Below are positions 28,965 to 37,315 of a stretch of 64,000 bases of DNA, piece by piece. Under the pieces are notes generated by a model that ran no database searches, was not told the origin of the DNA, and worked only from the letters and a program-made list of their open reading frames with translations. The stretch comes from Cupriavidus lacunae. GTDB lineage: Bacteria; Pseudomonadota; Gammaproteobacteria; Burkholderiales; Burkholderiaceae. The position numbers and the translations under genes were made by a program. Every line of letters starts with the position of its first letter. Position 1 is the first letter of the stretch. The stretch spans positions 49,556 to 113,555 of the forward strand of contig NZ_QKWJ01000022.1 of NCBI RefSeq assembly GCF_003353055.1, given 5' to 3'.

Positions 28965-29978
28965 TCAGATATCCAGCATGACCTTGCCGATGGCGCGGCG
29001 CGACATCGTGGTGTCGACGGCGTTGAGCCAGTCGCTCAGCGGGAAGTGCTGCAGCACGGGCGGCGCCAGCTTGCCGCTGGCTGCCGCCTGCATGATCTCG
29101 GCCACCATCGCCTGCACCGGCTGCGCAAAGCGCCGGCGCTCGTCGGTCAGGCCCCAGCCGATGTAGTAGCCATAGTTGAAGCCGATCAGCGTCAGGTTCT
29201 TCACCAGCAGCAGGTTGGCCGGCACCTCCGGGATGCGCCCGCTGGCATAGCCGATCGACAGCAGCCGCGCGCCCGGCGCCGCGCAGCGCAGCGAGGCGTC
29301 GAAGAGATCGCCGCCGACCGGGTCGAACACCACGGCGGCGCCGCCCGCCGGGCACAGTGCCTTGACCGATGCCGCCGATGTGGCCGCGTCGGACTCCAGC
29401 GCATGCGCGGCGCCGTTGCGCAGCGCCGCCTCGCGCTTGGCCTCGGTACTGGCGGTGGCAATCACGCGCGCACCCATCAGCCGGCCCACCTGTACCGCGG
29501 CCGTGCCCAGCGCGCCGCTGGCGCCGTGGACCAGCATGGTTTCTCCCGGCTGTAGCGCGGCGCGCCAGGCCAGCGCGGCCCAGACCGTGCCGTAGGTGAT
29601 GGGCAGCGCGGCCGCCTGCGCCAGTTCCAGCCCGTCAGGCACCGGATAGACCGTGTCGGCGGTGGCCACCGCTTCCTCGGCAAAGCCGCCCCAGTCCAGC
29701 GCCGCGGCCACGCGCTGGCCCGGGTGCAGGCGCGTGACATCAGGCGCCACCTCGATGATCTCGCCCGCGACTTCGGTGCCGGGCGTGAACGGCAGCGGCG
29801 GCTTGCGCTGGTACTTGCCGGAGACAAACAGGCTCAGCGCAAAGCCCACGCCAGCATGCCGCACGCGGATGCGCACCTGGCCCGGGGCCAGCGGCTGGCG
29901 CGGCATGCGTTGTAGTTCCAGCTCGCTCCAGTGGCACCAGCGGGAGCAGACCAGCCCCAGGTATTCGCTTGCTTGCAT
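28965..29978 (-). CDS. Zinc-free quinone oxidoreductase-type MDR dehydrogenase
   Basis: The product is an NADPH-dependent oxidoreductase of about 337 residues from the quinone oxidoreductase branch of the medium-chain family. It shows the substrate-entry region (GVGFALSLFVSGKYQRKPPLPFTPGTEVAGEI, about 40-70), the nucleotide-binding LVHGASGALGTAAVQVGRLMGARVIATAST (about 150-180) and FDPVGGDLFDASLRC. The zinc-binding Cys/His sets of alcohol dehydrogenases are absent. I chose ATG 29978 (MQASEYLG) because AGGAG precedes it; ATG 29993, overlapping the upstream stop, is an alternative. It may act on enoyl-CoA or a quinone; the neighbouring CoA transferase favours an acyl-CoA pathway. Confidence 0.9.
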   Translation of the reverse strand: MQASEYLGLVCSRWCHWSELELQRMPRQPLAPGQVRIRVRHAGVGFALSLFVSGKYQRKPPLPFTPGTEVAGEIIEVAPDVTRLHPGQRVAAALDWGGFAEEAVATADTVYPVPDGLELAQAAALPITYGTVWAALAWRAALQPGETMLVHGASGALGTAAVQVGRLMGARVIATASTEAKREAALRNGAAHALESDAATSAASVKALCPAGGAAVVFDPVGGDLFDASLRCAAPGARLLSIGYASGRIPEVPANLLLVKNLTLIGFNYGYYIGWGLTDERRRFAQPVQAMVAEIMQAAASGKLAPPVLQHFPLSDWLNAVDTTMSRRAIGKVMLDI

Positions 29979-29989
29979 CGGGACTCCTG

Positions 29990-30985
29990 TCATTCGAGCG
30001 TGATGCCGACATCGCTGATGATGCGGCTCCATTTGTCGCGGTCGTTCTTCATCACCGCGGCGAAGGCTTCCGGCGTGCCGCCGATCGGCACCAGGTTCAG
30101 GTCCTGCATCTTCTTCGCGATTTCCGGCAGGCGCACGATGCGCGCGACCTCGCGCGACAACGCGTCCACCCGTGCTTTCGGCACGCCGGCGGGGAACAGC
30201 AGGCCCATCCAGGTCTCGGGTTCGAAGCCCTTGTAACCCGCTTCGCCGAAGGTCGGCACGCCAGGCAGCAGCGCGGACCGTTCGCGGCCGGTGATCGCCA
30301 GCGGAATCAGCTTGCCGCCCTTGAGCAGCGGCATCGCCGTGCCTACCGCGATAAAGCCGATCTTCACGTGGCCCGCTGCCAGGTCGGTCGCCAGCGGCGC
30401 GCCGCCCTTGTACGCGACATGGTCCATCTCCAGGCCGGCCTCGCGCTTGAAGAGCTCGCCCATGATGTGTCCGGTGGTGCCGGCTCCGTACGAACCGTAC
30501 GGGTACTTGCCCGGATTTGCCTTGACCAGAGCCACCAGCGCCGGCAGCGAGCGCACCGAGAAGTCTGGCGACACGGCGAGAATGCTCGATGAATTCGCCA
30601 CCTCGCTGACAGCCGCGAAATCGGTGATCGGGTCATAGCCAATGCGCGGATACAGCGTCGGGTTCTGCACGTGGGCGGTGAACGTCAGTAGCGCCGTGTA
30701 GCCGTCTTTGGCGGCCCGGGCGACGTACTTCGTGCCGGTGGTCGCCCCGGCGCCCGGCTTGTTGTCGACGATCACAGGCTGACCCCAGGTCTTCGTCAGC
30801 TCCTGCCCGATCAGCCGCGCCACGGCGTCGTTCACGTTGCCCGCCACCGACGGCACCACGATGGTGAGCGGACGTGATGGATAGGGTTCGGCGGTTGCGG
30901 AATCGGCGGCGGAAACTGCCGCCGGGATGACCGCCAGCAGCATGGCGGCCACGGCTGCGCGCAGCCGTGCGGAACGGTGTTGCAT
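29990..30985 (-). CDS. Bug-family periplasmic solute-binding protein
   Basis: The product is a 331-residue TctC-like receptor, first in the operon with the oxidoreductase and CoA transferase. The signal peptide is RLRAAVAAMLLAVIPAAVSAADS, cleaved near the Ala-rich end. Family motifs are PLTIVVPSVAGNVNDAVARL, VIVDNKPGAGATTGTKYVA and VAYKGGAPLATDLAAGHVKIGFIAVG. The first motif has VAGNVND where most Bug proteins have PPGGxxD, so the ligand pocket is somewhat divergent. The ATG at 30985 (MQHRSARL) follows GGAGACAAAG. The divergent LysR gene is likely its regulator. Confidence 0.9.
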   Translation of the reverse strand: MQHRSARLRAAVAAMLLAVIPAAVSAADSATAEPYPSRPLTIVVPSVAGNVNDAVARLIGQELTKTWGQPVIVDNKPGAGATTGTKYVARAAKDGYTALLTFTAHVQNPTLYPRIGYDPITDFAAVSEVANSSSILAVSPDFSVRSLPALVALVKANPGKYPYGSYGAGTTGHIMGELFKREAGLEMDHVAYKGGAPLATDLAAGHVKIGFIAVGTAMPLLKGGKLIPLAITGRERSALLPGVPTFGEAGYKGFEPETWMGLLFPAGVPKARVDALSREVARIVRLPEIAKKMQDLNLVPIGGTPEAFAAVMKNDRDKWSRIISDVGITLE

Positions 30986-31228
30986 CGCTTTGTCTCCTGT
31001 CCTGGTTCCCTTCTGTGGTGCCCGCGGGATTGCGGTGCGCGAGGGATGCAACGCAGTCTAGGCCAGCACCCCGGCCGGCGCGATTCCTGCGCGGCGCGGG
31101 CCAAGTCTTGCCAGGCATGGCGCAGCGCCGCATTGCCGCTGACCCTGCCCGCTGACGCGGCACTGGTGTTGGGCGGCGCTACAATGGCCCGCACCTTCCC
31201 CGTGCCATTGCCGAGCCATCACGCCCCC

Positions 31229-32128
31229 ATGCGATTCGAGGATCTAGAAGCCTTCCTGGTTGTCTCCGAGCACGGCAACCTGCACCGCGCCGCCGAGACC
31301 CTGGGCATGACCCAGTCCGGCCTGTCCAAGACGCTGGCGCGGCTGGAAGGCGAAGCCGGCATGCCCTTGTTCGAGCGCACCCCGCGCGGGCTGGTACCGA
31401 CCAGCGTGGGGCGCACCCTGGTCGCCCATGCGCGCCGGATCTCGCTGGCCGCCGGCGACATGCGCAACGAATTGGCCGAGCAGCGCGCGGCGCGCGCGGG
31501 CTCGGTGCGCCTGGGCGCCATTCCCTACCTGCTGCCGTCGCTGCTATCGCCGCTGCTGGCCCGGTTCTTCCTGAGCCGGCCGCTGGCCACGTTTTCGATC
31601 GAAACCCACCTGAGTGCGCGCCTGATGGCGATGCTGCAGAACGGCGAGGCCGACCTGATCCTGGGCGCACGCCCGACCAGCCTGCCACCGGACATTGCTT
31701 GGCTGCCGCTCGGGCCCCTCACCATGCAGATCGTGTCGCGCACCGGCCATCCGCGCCGCGAGGGATTTCGCACGCTGGCCGATCTGAGCGGCGAACGCTG
31801 GGTGGTGCCGGCCAGCTCGTTGTACCTGCGCCAGTGGCTGGAAGAACGGTTTACCTCGGTCGGATTGCCGCCGCCGCGCGTGGCGGTGGAAAGCACGGCG
31901 TCGCCGGTGGCGTTTGGCGAACTGCTGCGGCATTCGGACCTGCTCGGCATCATGCCGCCGCGCATGCTGCATCAGGCCGAAGGCAAGGGGCTGGCGGCGA
32001 TCGAGGCGCCGGGCATGTCGTGGCAGCACGAACTGGCCGTGCTGTGGCGTGCCGATGGCTACCTGTCGCCGATCTGCCAGGACTTCCGCGATGCAGTGGT
32101 GACGTGGTCCGAAGAGATGGAGCTTTGA
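31229..32128 (+). CDS. LysR-family transcriptional regulator
   Basis: The product is a 299-residue DNA-binding regulator. The N-terminal winged helix-turn-helix is MRFEDLEAFLVVSEHGNLHRAAETLGMTQSGLSKTLARLEGEAGMPLFERTPRGLVPTSVG (1-60), and the rest is a substrate-binding domain (from about 90). Start choice is uncertain: ATG 31229 puts the helix-turn-helix at the very N-terminus as usual, while ATG 31184 would add 15 residues. It is divergent from the Bug-oxidoreductase-CoA transferase operon, the classic arrangement for a LysR activator of that operon, with the inducer probably the transported or activated acid. Confidence 0.9.
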   Translation: MRFEDLEAFLVVSEHGNLHRAAETLGMTQSGLSKTLARLEGEAGMPLFERTPRGLVPTSVGRTLVAHARRISLAAGDMRNELAEQRAARAGSVRLGAIPYLLPSLLSPLLARFFLSRPLATFSIETHLSARLMAMLQNGEADLILGARPTSLPPDIAWLPLGPLTMQIVSRTGHPRREGFRTLADLSGERWVVPASSLYLRQWLEERFTSVGLPPPRVAVESTASPVAFGELLRHSDLLGIMPPRMLHQAEGKGLAAIEAPGMSWQHELAVLWRADGYLSPICQDFRDAVVTWSEEMEL

Positions 32129-32140
32129 AGCCGCGGGGGC

Positions 32141-33103
32141 TCAGGGCACCCACCAGTAGCGCGTGATATGGAAGAACACCGGCGCGGCAAACACCACCGA
32201 GTCCAGCCGGTCCAGCATGCCGCCGTGGCCCTGGATCATGTGGCCCCAGTCCTTGATGCCGCGGTCCCGCTTGATTGCCGACATCACCAGCCCGCCGAGG
32301 AAGCCCATCAGCGCGATCACCAGCGCAATCGCGCCGGCCTGCCACGGCGAGAACGGCGTGATCCACCACAGCGCCGCGCCCAGCGCGGTGGCACTGGCCA
32401 CCCCGCCGACAAACCCCTCGACCGTTTTCGAGGGCGACAGCAGCGGCGCGATTTTGTGCCTGCCGCACAGCTTGCCCCACACGTACTGCAGCACGTCGCT
32501 GCCCTGCACCACGATCACCAGGAAGGCGATCAGCAGCAGGTTGCGGCCGTCGAACCCCGGGATCGGCAGCGTCAGCAGCGCGGGCACGTGCGAGATGCAG
32601 AACACGCAGACCATCACCGCCCACTGCACCCCGGCGCAACGCTCCAGGAAGCGCGTGGTCTCGGACGACAGCGCCGCCAGGATCGGCAGGATCAGGAAGG
32701 CATAGACCGGGATCAGGATCGAGAACATGCCGTACCAGCCGACATAGACCAGCACGTACTGCAGCGGCAGGAACACAAAGAACGCGGCGACGATGGCATG
32801 ATGGTCGCCGCGCCGCGTGGTGATGATGGTGACGAATTCGCGCAGCGCGAAGAACGACAGCAGGTAGAACAGCACGATCACCGCAGTACGGCCCAGCGCA
32901 AAGGCCGCGCCCATGATGCCGATCATCCACCACCAGGCCCAGACGCGTTGCGCCAGGTTGTCGATCACCGCGTGCTGGCCGCCCCCCGCCACGCGCCAGC
33001 GCAGCAGCGAGGTCACGGTGGAGGCCAGCAGCAACACGCCGAACAGGCCGCCGAACAGCAGCCAGGTCTCGCGGCTCCAGTGCAAAGTGGGCATGGCGGT
33101 CAT
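32141..33103 (-). CDS. Phosphatidate cytidylyltransferase (CdsA family, YnbB-like)
   Basis: The enzyme makes CDP-diacylglycerol from phosphatidate and CTP in the inner membrane. The 320-residue protein has about eight hydrophobic helices and the CdsA signature near the C-terminus: SAIKRDRGIKDWGHMIQGHGGMLDRLDS (about 275-303), with the conserved KR, KD, GHGG and DRLD residues. It is the last gene of an operon that also holds PlsC, a CDP-alcohol phosphatidyltransferase and two phosphatase/hydrolase fusions, comparable with E. coli ynbABCD, where ynbB is the CdsA paralogue. It is probably a second, dedicated CDP-diacylglycerol synthase rather than the housekeeping one. Its start overlaps the plsC stop by four bases. 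Confidence 0.9.
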   Translation of the reverse strand: MTAMPTLHWSRETWLLFGGLFGVLLLASTVTSLLRWRVAGGGQHAVIDNLAQRVWAWWWMIGIMGAAFALGRTAVIVLFYLLSFFALREFVTIITTRRGDHHAIVAAFFVFLPLQYVLVYVGWYGMFSILIPVYAFLILPILAALSSETTRFLERCAGVQWAVMVCVFCISHVPALLTLPIPGFDGRNLLLIAFLVIVVQGSDVLQYVWGKLCGRHKIAPLLSPSKTVEGFVGGVASATALGAALWWITPFSPWQAGAIALVIALMGFLGGLVMSAIKRDRGIKDWGHMIQGHGGMLDRLDSVVFAAPVFFHITRYWWVP

Positions 33104-33726
33104 TCCAGTTCCGGGGCTAGCGCGAGCAGGCCGTCGCGGCAGCGGGCAAGGAAGGCTTCCTTGGTTTCTTCAGCGGCCAGCAGCACCGGGTGGCCAAAGG
33201 TCACGGTGCACAGCAGCGGTACCGGCACGACTTCGCCCTTGGGCATCACGCGGTTGAGGTTGTCGATCCACACCGGCACGAACTCCACTTCGGGACAGAC
33301 CCGCGCCAGATGGTAGATGCCGCTCTTGAACGGCAGCAGGCGCGCGTCGGTGGTATTGCGCGTGCCTTCGGGGAACAGGATCAGCGAGTCACCGGACGTC
33401 AGCGCGCCATGCATCAGCGCCACCGGGTCGCAGCCAGGGTCGCTGCGGGTCCGGTCGATCAGCAGCGCGCGGAACACGTCGCGGCCGATAAAGCGCCGCA
33501 GCGGCGAGCGCTCCCAGTAGTCGGCACCGGCCACCGGGCGCGTGATGGTGCGCAGGTCCGGCGGCAGGCAGCCCCAGATCAATACGAAGTCGCCATGGCT
33601 GCTGTGGTTGGCAAAATAGACGCGCTGCACCGCGGCGGGGATGCAGCCTTGCCAGTTGGCGCGCATGCCGGTCAGCAGCCGGGCGAAGACGATGATGGCG
33701 CGCGCGGTCGTGCGGGCAAGCCACAT
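33100..33726 (-). CDS. 1-acyl-sn-glycerol-3-phosphate acyltransferase (PlsC family)
   Basis: The enzyme acylates lysophosphatidate, or a related lipid alcohol, at the membrane. The 208-residue product has one N-terminal hydrophobic segment and the acyltransferase motifs NHSSHGD (HX4D, about 40), a short IGRDVFRALLIDRTR region (about 80), FPEGTR (about 118) and the fourth motif VFVPVWIDN-like VEFVPVWIDNLNR (about 147). It lacks any extra domain. Together with CdsA next to it, it could supply phosphatidate and CDP-diacylglycerol for the CDP-alcohol phosphatidyltransferase at the head of the operon. E. coli ynbABCD has no such gene, so this is an addition. Confidence 0.9.
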   Translation of the reverse strand: MWLARTTARAIIVFARLLTGMRANWQGCIPAAVQRVYFANHSSHGDFVLIWGCLPPDLRTITRPVAGADYWERSPLRRFIGRDVFRALLIDRTRSDPGCDPVALMHGALTSGDSLILFPEGTRNTTDARLLPFKSGIYHLARVCPEVEFVPVWIDNLNRVMPKGEVVPVPLLCTVTFGHPVLLAAEETKEAFLARCRDGLLALAPELE

Positions 33727-33732
33727 GGTTGT

Positions 33733-34164
33733 TTACCTCAGGATCAGGGAGAGCAAGGCCAGCACCAGCTGGCACACAGTCAGCGCCGCGCTGGCACGCA
33801 CCAGCCGCAGCGCGCCACGGGCGCGGTCCGGCAGCGGGCGGCCGGCGCGTTGCGCTGGCATCCAGCCCAGCTCAAGCAGCGCGGCGTCCAGTCCGGCCAG
33901 ATCGGGCTGGCCTTGCCGCCCGGTGGCGAGCGCATCGAACAGGCGGCGGTCGATTGCCACGCGCAGCAGGAGCCAGAGCTGGGGCAGCGCCAGCAGCAGC
34001 GAGGCTGCCGCCAGCCAGCACGAGATCGTCGTGGCCGCCCCCAGCCATGCCGTGACCACGGCGAAAGCCAGCCCGGCCGCGCCGATCCACACGGCGCCCG
34101 ACAGCGCGCCGGTGACTGCGTGCGCGATCCAGGCTTCAGTGCGTTGCGTGAACTCAGCGTCCAT
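33733..34164 (-). CDS. Small membrane protein of unknown function in the lipid operon
   Basis: The product is 143 residues. I recognise no family. Two hydrophobic helices near the N-terminus (AVWIGAAGLAFAVVTAWLG and ISCWLAAASLLLALPQLWLLL) are followed by a cytoplasmic-type loop (RRLFDALATGRQGQPDLAGLDAALLELGWMPA) and a third helix at the C-terminus (AALTVCQLVLALLSLIL). The start ATG at 34164 lies 11 bases inside the end of the phosphatase gene, so translation is coupled. It is placed between the phosphatase and PlsC genes; a role as a small subunit or lipid carrier in the same pathway is a guess. Confidence 0.75.
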   Translation of the reverse strand: MDAEFTQRTEAWIAHAVTGALSGAVWIGAAGLAFAVVTAWLGAATTISCWLAAASLLLALPQLWLLLRVAIDRRLFDALATGRQGQPDLAGLDAALLELGWMPAQRAGRPLPDRARGALRLVRASAALTVCQLVLALLSLILR

Positions 34165-35545
34165 CGTCGGGCTCCGGCATGGCGGGACGATCCAGGCAGC
34201 GTTGCAGCGCCTCGGCATGTTCGCGTCCCAGCACCACCGCCGGGCGATGCTCGCGCAGCACCGCCAGCGCAGCGCCGGCGTCGCGCAAGCCCTGCCGGCG
34301 CGCCAGCCACGCGGCGGCAACCAGCGCGCTGCGCGAATAGCCCAGCGCGCAGCTGACCAGCACGCGGCGTCCCTGCCGGTGCCAGGCGTCGAGCTGCGCC
34401 ACGGCTTGTTCGATCTGCTCGGGCGTCGGCACGGTCAGGTCCAGCACCGGCACGCAACGATAGGCAATCCCCGGGCCGGTGGCCGCGCGCGGCAGCTCGG
34501 CAGTCAGGTCGAGCACGGCGTCCGCCCCGATCGTGCGCAGCTCGGCCCGCGTCGGGAAGCGGCCGATCCAGATGCCATCCGCAATGGCGCTGGCCTGCGG
34601 CGCGCGCCGCGTCCACCAGCGTGAATTGAGGAAGGCACCCAGCAGGTAAGGCGCCAGCACCCAGCGTGCGCCCGGCGCCATGGCGCCGTCGCGGTCCTTC
34701 TGGAACCACGCTGGCGCGGCCAGCGCGTAGATCCGGGCGACGCAGGCCAGCGCCAGCGCGGCCCACAACAGCAGGAATGCCAGCGTCACCGACGCGCCCA
34801 CCGCCAGCACCGCGCACAGCAATGCCACCAGCGCGCCCACGCTGTAGCGGCGCGACAGCTGGCGCGTGCGCGCGTCGCGCGCACCGGCTGCCGCCGCGGG
34901 CAGTTGCATCGGGAACAGGTAAACGCACAGCCAGCCCGCCAGCGCCCCGGTGGGCAAGTCGATCAGGTGGTGCTGCCACGTGGTCAGCACCGAGACCCCG
35001 ATCAGCGCAAACCAGCCATGCAGCAGCCAGCGCCAGCCGCCGCGCAGGTGGGCCGCAAAGGCGACCCACAGGATCACCAGCAGGCTGATATGCAGCGACG
35101 GCGCCTGGTTGAACGGCAGGTCGAAGCCGCCCAGCAGCGTGAACAGCTGGCCCGGCAAGCCGTCGGCCTCGGGCCGGGCAAAGCTGAAGCGCAGCGGGAA
35201 GGCGATAAAGCACGCCACCGAAACCAGTTGCGCCATCACCAGCCGCTTGACGTGCGTGAGCAGCGCCGCGCGCGTGCGCCTCAGGAAGAAGGAAATGCCG
35301 TACAGCAGGTCGATCGACCAGTACGGCAGGATGGTCCACGGCAGGAACGGAATCCCGCGCTCCCATTCGAAATAGAACGACGGCACGTTGGCGCGCTGGC
35401 TCGCCAGCCAGTTGGCAAAGCCATAGCTGGAGAAGAAGAACGCGCCGGCCAGCGCCAGCAGCAGGCAGGCCAGCCCCCAGGGCCGCTGCCCGGCTGGCTG
35501 GTCCGGAGGCGCCTCGGCGCCAGCCTCCGTGGGCACCGTGCTCAT
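34154..35545 (-). CDS. PAP2 phosphatase - dual-specificity phosphatase fusion (YnbD-like)
   Basis: The product is a 463-residue inner-membrane protein. The first part has about six helices and the PAP2 lipid phosphatase motifs: RPEADGLP (about 112), APSLHISLLV (about 138) and TWQHHLIDLPTG (about 175). The C-terminal third (from about 320) is a cysteine phosphatase domain with IWIGRFPTRAELR, DAVLDLTAELPR and the active-site loop CALGYSRS (C-x5-R). The domain order is that of E. coli YnbD. It probably removes phosphate from a phospholipid head group or precursor. The start at 35545 overlaps the upstream stop (ATGA). A longer frame to 35587 is less likely. Confidence 0.88.
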   Translation of the reverse strand: MSTVPTEAGAEAPPDQPAGQRPWGLACLLLALAGAFFFSSYGFANWLASQRANVPSFYFEWERGIPFLPWTILPYWSIDLLYGISFFLRRTRAALLTHVKRLVMAQLVSVACFIAFPLRFSFARPEADGLPGQLFTLLGGFDLPFNQAPSLHISLLVILWVAFAAHLRGGWRWLLHGWFALIGVSVLTTWQHHLIDLPTGALAGWLCVYLFPMQLPAAAAGARDARTRQLSRRYSVGALVALLCAVLAVGASVTLAFLLLWAALALACVARIYALAAPAWFQKDRDGAMAPGARWVLAPYLLGAFLNSRWWTRRAPQASAIADGIWIGRFPTRAELRTIGADAVLDLTAELPRAATGPGIAYRCVPVLDLTVPTPEQIEQAVAQLDAWHRQGRRVLVSCALGYSRSALVAAAWLARRQGLRDAGAALAVLREHRPAVVLGREHAEALQRCLDRPAMPEPDDGR

Positions 35546-37311
35546 GCGCTGCGCCTGCGCGCCAGGCTGACGGTGAAAATGCCCCACGGGTCGATGCGCT
35601 GGGTCACCTTGTAGAAGCCCGCGGCCCGCACCAGTTCGTCCATCTCGGCCTGCGAGCGGCGGCGCATCACCCAGGCCGCGCCGGCACGGTGGCTGGTCAG
35701 CGCGCGCGCAATAAACTCCAGCTGCGGATGCCAGGGCTGGCCGGTGTAGACCAGGTAGCCGCCCGGGGGCACCGCGCGCGCCAGGCCGTCGAGCGAGCGC
35801 CGCACCATCGCGTTGTCGGGGAACAGTTCATACAGGCCGGACACCACCGCCAGCGTCGGCGCAGGCGTCAGCGCGGCCAGGCTGTCACCGTCGAAGGCAT
35901 CGCCCTGCTCGAAGCGGGCCACGCCCTCCAGGCCCTTGGCGGCGATCAGCGCGCGGCCCTGCTCGACGTTCAGCGGGCTGTAGTCGCGCAACAGGATCGA
36001 CTCGACCGCGGCCGCGCCGCCCTCCAGCCCGCCCAGCGCTTCCAGTACATAGCGCCCGTGCCCGGCGGCGATATCGACCATGCGCACCGGCATGCCGGCC
36101 GCCCGCAGCCGCCGCACGGCCTCAGCGATCAGTGCCTCGGCATGGACCTTACGCTGGCGGATGCCGCGCCAGCCGATCGCGTCCAGGTATTGCCGGTCGG
36201 CCAGCCGGCCCAGCTTGCCGCGGCCCGACGGCGTGTCGCGGTAAACGTAGTCCAGCGTCGAACCCGAATCGAAGCCGGTCTCATGGCCCAGCCGCACCCC
36301 GTCCGACAGCATCCCGCCCAGCTTCAGGTTGGCCCGCGCCGCGCGCCAGTACCACGCGGCCAGCCCGGCCGGCGCCGACGCCAGTCTGTCGGATTCCTCG
36401 CGGAACGGGCCGAGCTGGTCGGCATCGAGCAGCGAGCGCGGCGCCGATGGCGTGTCGAACTCGCGCAGGATAAAGCGGCGCGCCGCATCGACCGCCAGCT
36501 TGCGGTCGCGCTCGCCGAGCGTGTCGTGATAGAAGCCGTCCAGCACGATGCGCTCCTTGGTGCGCGACCCCAGGCGCTCATAGAAGCGGTCCTGCGGCCC
36601 GCGATGCACGACCCAGTCGGCGCCGGAGATCAGCAGCTGCGTTGGCACCGTGATCGCGGCGGCATCGGCCACGATGCGCTCCGCGGTCTCGTACAGGTCC
36701 AGCAGGATATTGACCGCTATCGCGCGCGTGATCAGCGGATCGCTGTCATAGCTCGCGATGCGCTCGGGATCATGCGTCAGGAACCTGGCCTTGACGTAGC
36801 TGTTGACGAAGAACTTGCCGCGCAGGCGCTGCATCAGCTTCAGCCCCGGCCGCGCAAACGGCACGTAGAGCTTGACCCTGAATGCCGGCGAGGCCAGCAC
36901 CAGCGCGCGGATCGGCGGCGCGTAGTCATGCACCCAGGTGGCGGCCACCACCGCGCCCACACTCTGCGCGATCACCGCGGTGCGTTCCAGCGGAATGCCG
37001 TGGACTTCGGCGATATGGGTGGTGAAGGTCTGGATATCACGCACCGAGTCCGCCAGGCTGGGGCTGTAGCCGCGCTCGCCGGGCGAATTGCCGTGGCCGC
37101 GCGCATCCCAGGCAAAGATGTCGTAGCCGGGCAGGTTCAGTTCGTCGGCCAGGTGGGCGACGCGGCCGGAATGCTCATGGCCGCGATGGAACAGCACCAC
37201 GGCGCCGCGGGCCGGGCCCTCCACGGCCGGCCAGTGCCGATAGAACAGCGTCTGGCGGTCGTGGGTCTCGAATTGCCGCAGCAGCGGCTGGCGCATCGAC
37301 AGTCGGTCCAT
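35542..37311 (-). CDS. Alpha/beta hydrolase - SAM methyltransferase fusion (YnbC-like)
   Basis: The product is a bifunctional protein of 589 residues. The N-terminal half is a monoacylglycerol-lipase-type hydrolase: DARGHGNSPGERG (about 75), nucleophile elbow AQSVGAVVA (about 115), the acid in LLISGADWVV (about 225) and the catalytic His in DGFYHDTLGE (about 250). The C-terminal half (from about 370) is a class I methyltransferase with VDIAAGHGRYVLEAL (motif I) and LRDYSPLNVEQGRAL. Length and architecture match E. coli YnbC. It may trim an acyl chain and methylate a lipid head group; the true substrates are unknown. The gene begins five bases after ynbA-like and overlaps the YnbD-like gene. 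Confidence 0.9.
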   Translation of the reverse strand: MDRLSMRQPLLRQFETHDRQTLFYRHWPAVEGPARGAVVLFHRGHEHSGRVAHLADELNLPGYDIFAWDARGHGNSPGERGYSPSLADSVRDIQTFTTHIAEVHGIPLERTAVIAQSVGAVVAATWVHDYAPPIRALVLASPAFRVKLYVPFARPGLKLMQRLRGKFFVNSYVKARFLTHDPERIASYDSDPLITRAIAVNILLDLYETAERIVADAAAITVPTQLLISGADWVVHRGPQDRFYERLGSRTKERIVLDGFYHDTLGERDRKLAVDAARRFILREFDTPSAPRSLLDADQLGPFREESDRLASAPAGLAAWYWRAARANLKLGGMLSDGVRLGHETGFDSGSTLDYVYRDTPSGRGKLGRLADRQYLDAIGWRGIRQRKVHAEALIAEAVRRLRAAGMPVRMVDIAAGHGRYVLEALGGLEGGAAAVESILLRDYSPLNVEQGRALIAAKGLEGVARFEQGDAFDGDSLAALTPAPTLAVVSGLYELFPDNAMVRRSLDGLARAVPPGGYLVYTGQPWHPQLEFIARALTSHRAGAAWVMRRRSQAEMDELVRAAGFYKVTQRIDPWGIFTVSLARRRSA

Positions 37312-37315
37312 CTTG

